DNA from: Brevibacillus reuszeri
GTDB taxonomy: Bacteria; Bacillota; Bacilli; Brevibacillales; Brevibacillaceae
DNA length: 64,000 nt
Direction: 5' to 3'
Assembly: GCF_001187725.1 (NCBI RefSeq)
Contig: NZ_LGIQ01000007.1
Location: 193 to 64,192 of the forward strand
Shown here: positions 25,874 through 36,013 of the stretch, one piece after another
How the letters are laid out: each line of letters opens with the position of its first letter
Position numbering within the stretch: the first letter of the stretch is position 1
Position numbers and translations under genes: made by a program
The notes under the pieces: generated by a model
The model's input: the letters and a program-made list of their open reading frames with translations, nothing else
Told to the model about the DNA's origin: nothing
Database searches by the model: none

Positions 25874-27085
25874 ATGGCACGAGTACGATTTGGTATTTTT
25901 TTGAGTGTTTTTGTGGCGATGGTCGGGCTCATGATTATCGCTCCGGTCATGCCTCCGCTTATACGTGAGCTTGGTCTCAGTGAAACCCATTCCGGCCTGA
26001 TCATCTCGCTAGGATCGATTGCGATGGCAATCATGGCGCCCGTTTGGGGAAGATGGAGTGATGTGAAGGGAAGAAAGCCGGTGATCCTGCTTGGCTTTGC
26101 CGGAATGTTCATAAGCTATGTGCTGTTCACTGCAACGATGTACGCCGGCTTGACGAAGCTGATCAGTGGGGGACTTTTGATTTTCCTGCTCATTTTGACA
26201 AGAGGATTGGTCGGTCTGTTCATACCGGCGGTTCCCTCGTCGTCACAGGCGTACATGGCCGATATTACGGATGAAAAAGGACGCTCGGCAGGCATGGCCT
26301 TGATCGGCGCTGCCAACGGAATTGGCCTCGTACTGGGACCGGCGATTGCCGGTGCGTTTGCCTTGATCGGTCTGATCTGGCCCTTGTATATTGGCGCCCT
26401 TTTGCCTGTGCTTGCCTTTGTCGTTGTCATGCTGATGATTCCGGCGCAAAAGCCGATCGTGCGGGAGAAGGCACCAAAGGTCAATCCGTTTCAAAAAGGT
26501 CTGGGGCTGTATTTATTCGCGGGACTGGCTACGATGCTCAGTATCATCACGTTGCAGGTCATCGGTGGTTTTTATTTTCAGGATCAACTGAATTTGACGA
26601 CAACCGAAACAGCACGCATGGTTTCATTTGGGATGATGATCAGCGGAGTGGCGATGATTGTTACCCAAGGGGTTCAAATGAAGAAGCCAAAGTGGCAGCC
26701 AAAGTCGTTGATTCTCGTCGGATCGGCACTGCTTATCGGTGGTTTCGCAAGCTTTCTGCTGATCATCAACCTGGTCGGGTTTTATGTGGCCTTCTTTCTC
26801 TTTGGGGTCGGAGCAGGCTTGATGATGCCCGGCTTTATGGCAGGAGCCTCGCTTTCCGTTGCTCGTGAGCAGCAAGGTGGCGTGGCGGGGCTTGTCGGTT
26901 CTGTTCAGGGCATTTCGGCTGTTATCGCGCCGCTGCTCAGCACAAGTCTTTATCAGCTCGACAAGCATCTTCCCTTTATGGCGGTAGGAGTCATTGTAAT
27001 CCTGATGGCAATTACGCTGCTTACTGCCAAGACCAGTTTAGCTGCGAACGGAGCTATAGCCGTAAATTCAGAGTCGAGAAAATAA
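25874..27085 (+). CDS. MFS transporter, drug-efflux type
   Basis: A 403-residue major facilitator protein with about 12 hydrophobic segments. Motif A between helices 2 and 3 is GRWSDVKGRKPV, and the proline/glycine-rich helix 5 motif GLVLGPAIAG is the antiporter motif C of drug efflux pumps (TetA/Bmr-like). The substrate is unknown. The gene stands alone with its own terminator; no regulator is adjacent. Confidence 0.88.
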   Translation: MARVRFGIFLSVFVAMVGLMIIAPVMPPLIRELGLSETHSGLIISLGSIAMAIMAPVWGRWSDVKGRKPVILLGFAGMFISYVLFTATMYAGLTKLISGGLLIFLLILTRGLVGLFIPAVPSSSQAYMADITDEKGRSAGMALIGAANGIGLVLGPAIAGAFALIGLIWPLYIGALLPVLAFVVVMLMIPAQKPIVREKAPKVNPFQKGLGLYLFAGLATMLSIITLQVIGGFYFQDQLNLTTTETARMVSFGMMISGVAMIVTQGVQMKKPKWQPKSLILVGSALLIGGFASFLLIINLVGFYVAFFLFGVGAGLMMPGFMAGASLSVAREQQGGVAGLVGSVQGISAVIAPLLSTSLYQLDKHLPFMAVGVIVILMAITLLTAKTSLAANGAIAVNSESRK

Positions 27086-27109
27086 ACGGAGAAGAGGACG
27101 GGTAACAGA

Positions 27110-27144
27110 AAAAGCGGCTACTCACAAGACAGCCGCTTTTTTTT
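27110..27144. terminator. terminator between MFS and luciferase-like genes
   Basis: AAAAGCGGCT pairs with AGCCGCTTTT, with an eight-T tail; symmetric enough to serve both convergent genes. Confidence 0.9.
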
Positions 27145-27165
27145 CCGTTATGTTTGTCGTCCGAC

Positions 27166-28191
27166 CTACGATTTCCAAATGTCTGCGACAATCTCAAAGG
27201 AGCGGATGCGATCTGCATGGTGGTACATTTGCGTAGTGATCATCAGCTCGTCAGCTTGGGTTGCTGCCAGCAAATCTTCAAGTCCCTGTTTGACGGTATC
27301 CGGGCTACCAATTACCGAAGAACGCAGTTGGGATTGCACCGAAATCTTTTCAAATTCGGTCCACAATTCATCCATATTGTCTACAGGCGGCTGAATCGGC
27401 TGGAGATTGCCGCGGACGATATTCAAGAAGGCCTGAAAATGCGAGGTGGCCAGACGCTGCGCTTTTTCATCCGTATCAGCGGCCATCACGTTGACACCGA
27501 CCATGGCGTATGGTGTGTCCAGCATCTCAGAAGGGCGGAAGCAGTGACGGTATGTTTGCAGCGCAGTCTGCATGTAGTTGGGTGAAAAATGGCCGGCAAA
27601 GGCAAATGGAAGCCCGAGCAGGCCTGCGAGTCGCGCGGAAAAATCACTGGAGCCAAGAAGCCAGATCGGGATATTCAGCCCTTCACCGGGAATTGCGCGC
27701 ACCCCTGTCGATGTTCCTTCTGTACGTGGACGCAAATAGTCGCGCAGCTCCTCCAGAAGCTCTGGGAAGTCCTCGCCGCCGATGCGCATATCGCGGCGCA
27801 AGGCACGAGCTGTACGCTGGTCGGACCCGGGAGCACGGCCCAGTCCGAGATCGATTCGTCCGGGGTAAAGCGATTCAAGCGTACCGAACTGCTCCGCAAT
27901 GACCAGTGGAGAATGATTCGGAAGCATGATGCCTCCGGAGCCGACACGCAGGTTTGTAGTCCCTCCGGCGATATGGCCGATTAGGACGGAAGTGGCAGAG
28001 CTCGCTACGCTTGGCATGGAATGGTGCTCGGCAAGCCAGTAGCGCAAGAAGCCCCATCTTTCCACGTGCAAAGCCAAGTCCAGACTGTTGCGAAAAGAAT
28101 CTGTGGCCGTTCCTCCCTGGATGATTGGAGCAAGATCTAGGACGGACAAGGGAATATCGCGTAATGTCCGGGAATGATTTGTATCTGACAT
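27166..28191 (-). CDS. LLM class flavin-dependent oxidoreductase
   Basis: A 341-residue bacterial-luciferase-like monooxygenase of the YddN/YtmO subgroup, with the typical N-terminal [30 protein letters not shown] and [14 protein letters not shown]. It uses reduced FMN and oxygen on an unknown substrate. RBS AAAGGAGGTCACC before ATG 28191. The 260-bp gap to map upstream holds no gene. Confidence 0.88.
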   Translation of the reverse strand: MSDTNHSRTLRDIPLSVLDLAPIIQGGTATDSFRNSLDLALHVERWGFLRYWLAEHHSMPSVASSATSVLIGHIAGGTTNLRVGSGGIMLPNHSPLVIAEQFGTLESLYPGRIDLGLGRAPGSDQRTARALRRDMRIGGEDFPELLEELRDYLRPRTEGTSTGVRAIPGEGLNIPIWLLGSSDFSARLAGLLGLPFAFAGHFSPNYMQTALQTYRHCFRPSEMLDTPYAMVGVNVMAADTDEKAQRLATSHFQAFLNIVRGNLQPIQPPVDNMDELWTEFEKISVQSQLRSSVIGSPDTVKQGLEDLLAATQADELMITTQMYHHADRIRSFEIVADIWKS

Positions 28192-28392
28192 AAATGGTGA
28201 CCTCCTTTGACGATGAGCGTTGCGTGTCTTTTATTTTTTGTGAGCGTAGATTTTTGCTCACAGTATAAAGCGGATTGCAGCGTGAAGCGCCAGGACAACT
28301 GCGTTCTGGCATGAAGGTATCAAACGTACTTGCATGATACGTACCAGCCAAATTCATGTCAAGGCGCCGATGTTCTGGGCAGCACATTAGAC

Positions 28393-28435
28393 GATAGAAA
28401 AGAAGCCTTGTACGAGATAACGTACGAAGGCTTCT
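28393..28435 (-). terminator. terminator of map
   Basis: A long perfect stem GAAGCCTT-TACG / CGTA-AAGGCTTC with a T-rich tail on the minus strand, 17 bp past the map stop. Confidence 0.88.
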
Positions 28436-28452
28436 GGATTTCTTGCTATCTG

Positions 28453-29199
28453 TTATTGTTCAGTTAAAATAACAGGGCCATCCGCTGTAATAGCAAGCGT
28501 GTGCTCATACTGTGCAGACAGCTTTCCGTCCCGAGTGCGTGCAGTCCAACCGTCTTCGTCAATGGAGACGTGATAAGTGCCGATATTCAGCATCGGCTCA
28601 ATGGTGATGACCATGCCTTCTTTGAGGCGTTGGCCACGTCCTGCCGGTCCGAAGTGAGGAACGAAGGGCTCCTCATGCATCTCCTGGCCGATACCGTGAC
28701 CGGTAAAATCGCGGACAACCGAATACCCTTCGCCCTGCGCATAGGTTTGGATCGCGTGAGAAATGTCTCCAATCCGATTGCCGACAACAGCTTGCTGGAT
28801 CCCGAGGTACAAGGACTTCTCAGTCACTTCCAACAGCTTTTTCGCTTCCGGGGAAACCTTGCCTACCTCATACGACCAGGCTGAATCTGCCAGCCAGCCA
28901 TCTTTGCGAACGACCATATCAATGGTGACAATATCCCCGTCACGGAGTGGCTCTTTTTTGGGGAAGCCATGGCAAATGACGTCGTTCACCGAGCCACATG
29001 TGGCGTATGGATAGCCGTGAAAGCCCTTTTGCTCCGGTGTTGCATCGTGCTTTGCCAAAAATTCTTCTACGAATTGATCGATGTCCCAGGTGGAAATGCC
29101 CGGGCGAATGATTTTTCTGATTTCACGGTGGCAAGCAGCCAAGACTTTGCCTGCTGCCCGCATGAGCTCAATCTCTTCTGGTGTTTTGAGGATAATCAT
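28453..29199 (-). CDS. map: methionine aminopeptidase, type I
   Basis: A 248-residue metalloprotease that removes the initiator Met from nascent proteins. The pita-bread fold signatures are present: HGYPYATCGSVNDVICHGFP, the metal-binding Asp pair in VTIDMVV... and LADSAWSYEV, DFTGHGIGQEMHEEPFVPHF and TIEPML. The start at 29199 follows GGAGAG; a 46-residue extension upstream is rejected. It is separate from the ribosomal protein/infA locus, so it is likely the second, stand-alone Map of Bacillales. Confidence 0.93.
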   Translation of the reverse strand: MIILKTPEEIELMRAAGKVLAACHREIRKIIRPGISTWDIDQFVEEFLAKHDATPEQKGFHGYPYATCGSVNDVICHGFPKKEPLRDGDIVTIDMVVRKDGWLADSAWSYEVGKVSPEAKKLLEVTEKSLYLGIQQAVVGNRIGDISHAIQTYAQGEGYSVVRDFTGHGIGQEMHEEPFVPHFGPAGRGQRLKEGMVITIEPMLNIGTYHVSIDEDGWTARTRDGKLSAQYEHTLAITADGPVILTEQ

Positions 29200-29329
29200 C
29201 GTTACTCTCCTTGTCCTCGAATAGTTCTGTTCTCTCCAGTATATAGTGTAGACTTGTTTTCGGCTAATTGCCACAGTCAAAACCGCATGGTAGGATGAGG
29301 GAGAAATAATCAACCTGGGGGTAGGAAGC

Positions 29330-30082
29330 ATGGACAAGTTTCAGGAACATCTGGCGAACTACCAGATACATGTAAAAGAAGACGTGGAAAAGCGCGTTGC
29401 TTTTATCCGCGAACAAATTGATGGACCAGGGCTGGGCGGAGCAGTAGTCGGGATCTCCGGCGGCATTGATAGTGCAGTAACAGCAGCATTATGCGTACGT
29501 GCCTTGGGGCGCGAGCGAGTGATTGGTGTATGGTTGCCAGCTTATTCCCTTGATGTTCATGCACTGGATTCCCAAAAATTGGCTGACACTATTGATTTGA
29601 ATCTCGTGACCATTGATGTAGGAAAAGCGTACGACGCGCTTGTACCTGCTATTGAAGGTGTACTTACACTCGATGACAAGACAAAAGGAAATACGAAGGC
29701 ACGTCTGCGCATGACTGCCTTGTACGCAATTGCAAATCAAAAAGGTTACCTCGTTGCAGATACTTGCAATCTCAGTGAAGTCCATGTGGGCTATATGACC
29801 AAGGGCGGAGATGGCCTGGCTGACTTTAATCCTGTCTCCAGCTTGACCAAGCATGAGATGCGGATTTTGGCTGAAGAGCTTGGTGTTCCGGATTCGATCA
29901 TTACGAAGCCACCTTCTGCAGATTTGTGGGAAGGACAAACAGATGAGCAGGAAATGGGCTTCACGTATGAGGACCTCGATCGTTATTTGATCACAGGTGA
30001 GACTCGTCCTGAAGCAAAAGAGCGCATCGATTACTTGCACCGCATCTCAGAGCACAAACGCAACCTCATGCCTGGGATATAG
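29330..30082 (+). CDS. nadE: NAD synthetase, ammonia dependent
   Basis: A 250-residue enzyme that amidates deamido-NAD. The ATP-pyrophosphatase loop SGGIDSA is at residues 43-49, and the substrate site TCNLSEVHVGYMTKGGDG and KPPSADLWEGQTDE are intact. There is no glutaminase domain. RBS GGGGGTAGGA. The next gene starts one base after its stop codon. Confidence 0.95.
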   Translation: MDKFQEHLANYQIHVKEDVEKRVAFIREQIDGPGLGGAVVGISGGIDSAVTAALCVRALGRERVIGVWLPAYSLDVHALDSQKLADTIDLNLVTIDVGKAYDALVPAIEGVLTLDDKTKGNTKARLRMTALYAIANQKGYLVADTCNLSEVHVGYMTKGGDGLADFNPVSSLTKHEMRILAEELGVPDSIITKPPSADLWEGQTDEQEMGFTYEDLDRYLITGETRPEAKERIDYLHRISEHKRNLMPGI

Positions 30083-30083
30083 C

Positions 30084-30908
30084 ATGGGGCATACATATAA
30101 GCTGTTTACCAGCTATTTATGGCAAACGACGAGTACGGTCGTATCGACAGATGATCGCATCTACCTGTTCGATCCCGCTTATTTTCCACAAGAGGTCGAC
30201 GGAATTTTTGACTATGTAGAGAGTATCAGGAATGGTCGCGAGTTTATTCTTGTACTAACCCATGGCGACTGGGATCATATAGCAGGCTATCCAAAATTCC
30301 CCGAAGCCAAGCTCATCGCCCAAAAAGAAATTCTCGAGTCTGGGCGCATGGAAAAGAAGCTGAACAAAGTGAGGCGATTTGACGGATCGTATTATGTGGT
30401 CCGGCCGTATGAATTCGAGATTCCCACATTCTTCAAGCTGGTGGATGAAGCAGAGGAATGGCAGGAGGTGTTCTTCCTGCCTGTGCCGGGTCATACGCCT
30501 GATCAGATGGCAACCCTTTTCCGGGACCAAAAACTGCTAGTAGTGGGTGATATGCTCTCCAATCTGGAATTTCCGTTTATTGATAACAGCGGCGATTACT
30601 TGAACAGCCTCGAAAAAATCGAGCGCTTGGTGACTGCGGGAGAGGTGGAAGAGCTCGTTCCAGGACACGGTATTCCTGCAAAAGGTCGCGAGGAAATTCT
30701 CCATAGAATCAATCGGGATCGTCAATACCTGCGCGATGCACGCGCCATCATTTTCGATGGTCTGGCGTCAGGTGCAGACGAGAAAGAGCTGGAAGAACGT
30801 TTTGGACAAATGACTTACGATGACCAGCCAATTGATCCGTACCTTCTATCGGCCCATGAGCAAAATCGAAATCAGTTGATAAATGAAGCTGTTTCGCGGA
30901 AAGGTTGA
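30084..30908 (+). CDS. MBL-fold metallo-hydrolase
   Basis: A 274-residue metallo-beta-lactamase-fold enzyme with THGDWDHIAG (about 59-68), PGHTPDQMA and VVGDMLSN as metal ligands. The Asp-for-His change in THGDWDH is seen in some subgroups. It begins one base after nadE without a clear ribosome-binding site of its own, so it is translationally coupled to nadE. Substrate unknown. Confidence 0.85.
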   Translation: MGHTYKLFTSYLWQTTSTVVSTDDRIYLFDPAYFPQEVDGIFDYVESIRNGREFILVLTHGDWDHIAGYPKFPEAKLIAQKEILESGRMEKKLNKVRRFDGSYYVVRPYEFEIPTFFKLVDEAEEWQEVFFLPVPGHTPDQMATLFRDQKLLVVGDMLSNLEFPFIDNSGDYLNSLEKIERLVTAGEVEELVPGHGIPAKGREEILHRINRDRQYLRDARAIIFDGLASGADEKELEERFGQMTYDDQPIDPYLLSAHEQNRNQLINEAVSRKG

Positions 30909-30973
30909 TTCTTGGGTGATTTTGTACGATAATAGAGGTTATGCATAGATCTCTCTAGAAAGAGGTGGAACAG

Positions 30974-31195
30974 ATGTCGACGACTGAATTAATGCTGAAA
31001 ACGAGTCTGGAAGGACGCGTAAAGCGTACCTTGCAAACGTACTTCCGTCGCCCTAACCTTGTGTTGGTGAGCGAGAGTCTGGGAGCGAACGGCCTGTCCC
31101 CAGAAGAAGTACAGGTGACGTTGGAGCTATTGAAGCAAGACAGTACTGTTGCCGAAATCATGGAGCAACTGCGGGATAAAGGCTACTTCGCATAA
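30974..31195 (+). CDS. small uncharacterised protein
   Basis: A 73-residue soluble protein with an arginine-rich N-terminal segment (LEGRVKRTLQTYFRRPNLV) and an acidic C-terminal helix. No family recognised. ATG 30974 is 5 nt after AGGTGG; GTG 30965 is possible in frame. A clean terminator follows. Confidence 0.7.
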   Translation: MSTTELMLKTSLEGRVKRTLQTYFRRPNLVLVSESLGANGLSPEEVQVTLELLKQDSTVAEIMEQLRDKGYFA

Positions 31196-31208
31196 CTTTG
31201 TGAGCAGG

Positions 31209-31254
31209 AAAAAGACCGGTTTGACAATTTATTTGTCAATGGCCGGTCTTTTTA
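31209..31254. terminator. bidirectional terminator
   Basis: AAAAAGACCGG pairs with CCGGTCTTTTT, with an inner stem TTGACA/TGTCAA. It lies between the small protein and the convergent DUF2062 gene. Confidence 0.92.
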
Positions 31255-31263
31255 TTTTGGGTT

Positions 31264-31752
31264 TTATGTGGTTGGGCGCCCTTGCGATAGGGAGCGACGC
31301 ATCCGTTTCTGACGGTAGAATTGCAAAGCGGCGCGAACCAGAAAATAACTGGAGAATGCAACGATCAAACCCATGACCGCACTGCCAGTGAAATAGGCAA
31401 GCCCTTTCTCCTTCATCCAGATGATCCATTTCTCCCAAGGCTCATTATTGTGAACCATGTGCTCATGCAAAGGTTTTCCTGTGATGGCATAGCCAAGATT
31501 GTAATTAATGACCATAAAAATAGGCAGGACGAGTTTGCCGATTACAAAAGCAATCAAACTGGCAGGCAAGCTGGCGCGAAAGAGCTTGACCAATGGAAAC
31601 AGCAATAAAAACGCCAGCCCAAAAGTGGGAAGGGTAATAAATTCTACAAAAATACCAACACTGAAGCCACGAGCAACAAAGGATGGTGCCCCTTTCATAC
31701 GAATCAGCTTGTAATATTCTAGCTTTAGCTTTCGATACAGTTTTTTCCACAT
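31264..31752 (-). CDS. DUF2062 membrane protein
   Basis: A 162-residue protein with a basic N terminus (KKLYRKLKLEYYKLIRMKG) and three to four membrane segments, in the DUF2062 pattern (FSVGIFVEFITLPTFG). In Gram-negatives the domain can be fused to glycosyltransferases, but here it stands alone. Function unknown. Confidence 0.8.
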   Translation of the reverse strand: MWKKLYRKLKLEYYKLIRMKGAPSFVARGFSVGIFVEFITLPTFGLAFLLLFPLVKLFRASLPASLIAFVIGKLVLPIFMVINYNLGYAITGKPLHEHMVHNNEPWEKWIIWMKEKGLAYFTGSAVMGLIVAFSSYFLVRAALQFYRQKRMRRSLSQGRPTT

Positions 31753-32037
31753 GGGGTCTGTCCCTCGTTTGTCAGGTCTTGATTTTTTTCAGTATAACCA
31801 AAGGTTGTTTGGATAATTAGCAAACTTACCGTTCTCGATTCCATGTAACAAAAACATGGATGATTCGTATTTGTTTATAGAATTGAAAATAGTTAACTGA
31901 GAAAGTATTACCTAGGTAACTGTACGTCGATGCTAGTTGATTGTCAACCGAGCTTGCGATTTGTGAATACTTATATATTTTGGCATAATGAAGAGGGCAG
32001 ATTCCCTGGAAAAGTGGTGAAGGTTGTGACGGATGTA

Positions 32038-32652
32038 ATGGCGACAATCGGTGATTCGATTGCGCAATACGGATATGGAGCTTTATTTGGATTATTTTTT
32101 CTCGGAATACTAGGGATGCCGCTGCCTGAGGAAACATTGCTTGTATTTTCCGGTTTTCTTGTTTCGACGGGTAAGCTTGCGTTTTGGCCTACTCTGATCG
32201 TGTGCTTTCTCGGCTCTGTTACCGCAATGACAGCTGCCTATTGGATTGGAAGAACATTGGGATTTGCTTTTTTAGAGCGATATGGCAAACGATTGGGCAT
32301 GGGCTACACGCTCTATAAAAAAACCGAAGACTGGTTTAATCGAGTAGGCAAATGGGCTTTGCCGCTCGGATACTTTATCCCAGGCGTCCGGCAATTCACG
32401 GCCTATTTTGCGGGTATTACGCGCCTTCCTTTTCCTACCTTTATGCTCTATACCTATTTGGGCGGATTGTTTTGGAGCGTCTTGTTCGTTACACTTGGAT
32501 GGCAATTGGGAGAGAGATGGGAAGATGTATTTGATCTCATCTCACGCAATCTCGCTATTTTCTTTATAGCATTACTCGTAATGATTGCTGGCGTTTCTTA
32601 TTTTCGCCATAGACGAAACATGAAAAAAGTCAAGCAGGGGGAATCGAAATGA
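32038..32652 (+). CDS. DedA family membrane protein
   Basis: A 204-residue DedA/VTT-domain protein. The N-terminal half shows the family re-entrant loop GMPLPEETLLVFSGFL, and the second half has GYFIPGVRQFTAYFAGITR. DedA proteins flip or transport lipid carriers such as undecaprenyl phosphate and affect envelope integrity; the exact role is unknown. The start is uncertain: ATG 32038 fits homologues, GTG 32014 or 32017 is also possible. It overlaps the next gene by 4 bp. Confidence 0.85.
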   Translation: MATIGDSIAQYGYGALFGLFFLGILGMPLPEETLLVFSGFLVSTGKLAFWPTLIVCFLGSVTAMTAAYWIGRTLGFAFLERYGKRLGMGYTLYKKTEDWFNRVGKWALPLGYFIPGVRQFTAYFAGITRLPFPTFMLYTYLGGLFWSVLFVTLGWQLGERWEDVFDLISRNLAIFFIALLVMIAGVSYFRHRRNMKKVKQGESK

Positions 32653-33179
32653 ACGAGGAAGACAGAAAGCAAGAAAAACAAAATGAAAATTTGCCTGCTG
32701 TTAGACAGCCTGTCGAGCTGATTCCGGTTGAACTGCCAGAGCCTCACCAGCGCTTCTACGACAAGCTGCGTGCAAAAATCGAGAGCTTTATCAAAGATAA
32801 GGGTGTAAACAAGACGGTTGCCAATTACATCCTGCTTGCCCCTGATTTGTTCGTTTTGCTTGCGCGATTAATTATGGATAAACGGGTGGGCGGTAGCTCC
32901 AAAGCAATTGCCGGTGTGGCAGTGGCCTACTTTATCGCACCAATCGATTTTATCCCGGAAGCGCTGGTTGGCGGTTTGGGGCTATTGGATGACGTCATTT
33001 TGGCAGTGTATGCCCTTCGCAGAATACTGGTGGATGTTGATGAATCCGTTGTACGAGAGCATTGGAATGGACAAGAGGACCTGCTCTCTGTGATTACCAA
33101 AGTGATCAAATCTGCTGACGATTTGGTTGGTAAAAAGATCGTGAAAAAGCTGGAAGAACTCGTTTTTCGAAAAAAATAA
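32649..33179 (+). CDS. DUF1232 (YkvA-like) protein
   Basis: A 176-residue protein with a charged N terminus, a DUF1232 domain (about 85-125; VAYFIAPIDFIPEALVGGLG-type motif with two short hydrophobic helices) and a charged tail. It is coupled to the DedA gene by an ATGA overlap. Function unknown, probably membrane associated. Confidence 0.85.
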   Translation: MNEEDRKQEKQNENLPAVRQPVELIPVELPEPHQRFYDKLRAKIESFIKDKGVNKTVANYILLAPDLFVLLARLIMDKRVGGSSKAIAGVAVAYFIAPIDFIPEALVGGLGLLDDVILAVYALRRILVDVDESVVREHWNGQEDLLSVITKVIKSADDLVGKKIVKKLEELVFRKK

Positions 33180-33199
33180 ATACAGGATGGGACGAGCCG

Positions 33200-34147
33200 A
33201 TGAAATATCTCAATGATTATACTGAAGGAGAGCGTGTTGTCGCGTTTTGTCTGGTAAAAAACAAGGAAGCCGGCGTTGCAAGCAACCAAAGTGAATACCT
33301 CAACCTGGAGCTCGGGGATCGTTCCGGTACACTCATGGCCAAGCTGTGGGACGTGAATGCTGAAATGAAAGACGCCATCGCGGTAAAGACCGTCGTGAAA
33401 ATTGATGCAGTAGTTCAGCTGTATCGTGGGAAAAAGCAGCTGGTGATTCAACGGATTCGTCCTGCCTCTGCATCTGATGAGGTTATGATGGAATCGCTTA
33501 TTCCTGTCTCACCTGTTCCGGTAGATGAGCTGTGGGACAAGCTGGAGCAGAAGATTAGCAGTCTGCAAAGTGCGACCTTAAAAGCAATCATCAACGAAGC
33601 GCTAGCGGATGGAGAAATTCGGGAGCGAATCCGTCAGTATCCAGCTGGTGTTCGAATGCATCATAACTACTATCACGGCTTGCTGGAGCATATCGTCTCT
33701 TTGTTGACCGCAGCGGAAAGACTACTTCCCCTTTATCCACAAGTGGATCGGGATGTACTTTATGCTACTTGTATCATGCATGATATCGGAAAATTGTACG
33801 AGCTGTCTGATCCCGTAGCTCCCGATTACACAACTCCGGGTCAATTGATCGGGCATCTGGTGATGGGGGTAGAAATCGTAAGCAGTATTTGCCGCAAGCT
33901 GGATATTCCTATGGGTGATGCGGAAGTTCTTCATCTGAAGCATTGTATTTTAAGCCACCACGGCGAAGTTGAAAATGGCTGGGGCAGCGCAGTTTCTGGT
34001 AAGACTCCAACGGCTGTTCTGTTCCATTATCTCGATCAGATTGACAGTAAAATGAACGCCTTGGGGCAGACTCTTGCGGATATGGGGGAGGATGACGAAT
34101 GGGCGTATGCGGGTGTTCTGAAAAGAAAGGTTTGGCGTGGCTATTAG
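33200..34147 (+). CDS. yhaM: 3'-5' exoribonuclease YhaM
   Basis: A 315-residue exoribonuclease that trims structured RNA 3' ends: an N-terminal OB-fold (about 10-95, LELGDRSGTLMAKLWD) and a C-terminal HD metal-dependent domain (CIMHDIGK about 190-197, plus H...HHGEVENG). It begins 20 bp after DUF1232. A modest hairpin lies at about 34174-34198. Confidence 0.94.
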   Translation: MKYLNDYTEGERVVAFCLVKNKEAGVASNQSEYLNLELGDRSGTLMAKLWDVNAEMKDAIAVKTVVKIDAVVQLYRGKKQLVIQRIRPASASDEVMMESLIPVSPVPVDELWDKLEQKISSLQSATLKAIINEALADGEIRERIRQYPAGVRMHHNYYHGLLEHIVSLLTAAERLLPLYPQVDRDVLYATCIMHDIGKLYELSDPVAPDYTTPGQLIGHLVMGVEIVSSICRKLDIPMGDAEVLHLKHCILSHHGEVENGWGSAVSGKTPTAVLFHYLDQIDSKMNALGQTLADMGEDDEWAYAGVLKRKVWRGY

Positions 34148-34302
34148 TCTGATTCTGGTCCATTTCTACCAAGGCTGCTGCACAGAGTGTGGTGGCCTTC
34201 TTCTATGAATTGTGTCATTACTCGTTTTGTATCAGGCAAAAGAGTATCCGTTCACAGCTCGTAATCGTAGTGAAATGGGATGGATAAAAAGGAGGGAAAT
34301 GC

Positions 34303-35850
34303 GTGCTTACACGGAGCAAAGCGGCAACACTTTTGCTGGTAACTGGTGTATTGACTGGACCAGTGGTGTGCTCACTGCCGGAAGCAGTTTTTGCCTTGGA
34401 AGGAAATTCTGGGAAAGATACGGTGGAGCTACCACTAAAAGTGATTGAAACGCTGGAAGAGCTGCAAGAAGACTATTTGCCTGCCATCTCGGATTTGCAT
34501 GTAGATTATTTCGGTAATCGTAGTGACTCCTACATCATAAATTTGTCCGACCGAAAGAGTGTGAGTAAAGCAGGCACTTCTTTAAATCTTGTCATCGATT
34601 CTGGTCACAATATTTCTTCTTTGACATACATCGATCCTTACAGAGATAGCACGAAGAAACCAGACAAGAAAAAAGGCTACATAAAAGCAGCGGACTTCCT
34701 CCATAAAAACATGTGGGAAGACTATGTTGCCGCAAGCCAGCCGATGCTCGTCAGCAATCGTGGCTCTGCACGCGAAAACCTCGTGGTTGTCCCATTGTAT
34801 CCTCGCTTGCATCAAGTTCCGGTTATGAAGGAAGTAGGACAGGTCATGGTCGACGCAGATGGACAGATCGTGTTTTATGACAAGCAGCAAGAAAAACTGC
34901 CGCTAGAAGCAGAGGTAGCCAATCCAAGACAAGCGATTGCTTTGGACAAGGCGAAGGAAGCATTTGCGCGTGAGCTGACAATGGAGCTCGTATATGACAC
35001 AAAAAGCGACAAGCTCGTTTATGTGCCGAAAAGCATGTCTATCATTGACGCACAAACGGGGGAGGTCATTCCATCCATTACGGTGCAGGAAAGTAAGATC
35101 GTAGACATCAAAGGCTCGGCAGACGGCTGGCGCTGGGGAGATCAAAAGAAGATGGAGGAGCTGCTCGCGAATGAATTCCAGATTGCGATTCCTACCGTAA
35201 ACTACAAGCATGTGAACGAAAATAACAAAGAACGCGGTGCAGACCTCTATCAATGGGTGAATCCGATCTACCAGAGTGCAACATTAATCGTAGACCGCCA
35301 ATCCCGCGAGCTGATCGAGCTGAAGGTGGAAGGATCGAAGCGAGACGGGATCGATAAAAAATGGAGCGAAGCGGAAGCGGAAAAGCATGCGATTGCTTTT
35401 GTACAAAAATACTTATTGTCCACCGAAAAATCCTTTGTCATAAAGAAATCACGTCTTGTGGACAATTTGCCCGGCTGGGTGGATCAAAATCGTGTGAATC
35501 CGGTTTCCAGCTATCAATTTTATCCCCATGTGAACGGAATCACGACGAAAGAACCAATGTTCACCATAGAGGTGGATGCAAAAAAAGGATCAGTCGTTTT
35601 GGCACGTGTAGCGAAGCTATCGAACCTGCCAACCACACTTGCAACAGACAAGCTGATCGATATGGATACAGCTAAAAGAAGCTTTCTGGGGCAAGCCACG
35701 GTCGACCTCTCCTATTGGTATCCCCAGGCAGATACGCAGACCGCCAAGCTACCACAGCTCGTGTACATGCCTTCCCTCGAGACGTCATCCATACAAATAA
35801 ACGCTGCTACTGGTGAAAAAGAAGAGTTTTGGCTCGAATGGAAGGAATAA
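34303..35850 (+). CDS. secreted YcdB/YcdC-type protein
   Basis: A 515-residue exported protein: a signal peptide (about 1-31) followed by two copies of the YcdB/YcdC domain (PepSY-like fold). Alternating DA-TGEV and SRELIELK stretches are visible. Homologues are extracytoplasmic and of unknown role; similar repeats occur in proteins that inhibit or bind proteases. The start is GTG 34303, 7 nt after AAGGAGGGA. Single gene with its own terminator. Confidence 0.8.
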   Translation: MLTRSKAATLLLVTGVLTGPVVCSLPEAVFALEGNSGKDTVELPLKVIETLEELQEDYLPAISDLHVDYFGNRSDSYIINLSDRKSVSKAGTSLNLVIDSGHNISSLTYIDPYRDSTKKPDKKKGYIKAADFLHKNMWEDYVAASQPMLVSNRGSARENLVVVPLYPRLHQVPVMKEVGQVMVDADGQIVFYDKQQEKLPLEAEVANPRQAIALDKAKEAFARELTMELVYDTKSDKLVYVPKSMSIIDAQTGEVIPSITVQESKIVDIKGSADGWRWGDQKKMEELLANEFQIAIPTVNYKHVNENNKERGADLYQWVNPIYQSATLIVDRQSRELIELKVEGSKRDGIDKKWSEAEAEKHAIAFVQKYLLSTEKSFVIKKSRLVDNLPGWVDQNRVNPVSSYQFYPHVNGITTKEPMFTIEVDAKKGSVVLARVAKLSNLPTTLATDKLIDMDTAKRSFLGQATVDLSYWYPQADTQTAKLPQLVYMPSLETSSIQINAATGEKEEFWLEWKE

Positions 35851-35856
35851 AAATGC

Positions 35857-35897
35857 TCCCGGCTGAAGACCATTCTTTGCCGGGATTTGCCTTTTTA
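35857..35897 (+). terminator. terminator of the YcdB-type gene
   Basis: TCCCGGC pairs with GCCGGGA, with a T-rich tail (TTTGCCTTTTT). The loop is long. Confidence 0.65.
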
Positions 35898-36013
35898 TTA
35901 TCAAAATTGATAAACACTTTCGATCAGGTAGGATTTTTTTGCTTTTTGTAGAATATCTCTTTGATTCCCATTTGATTTGGCAAACAATGCCGATCACGAG
36001 AAGGAGAAAGTGC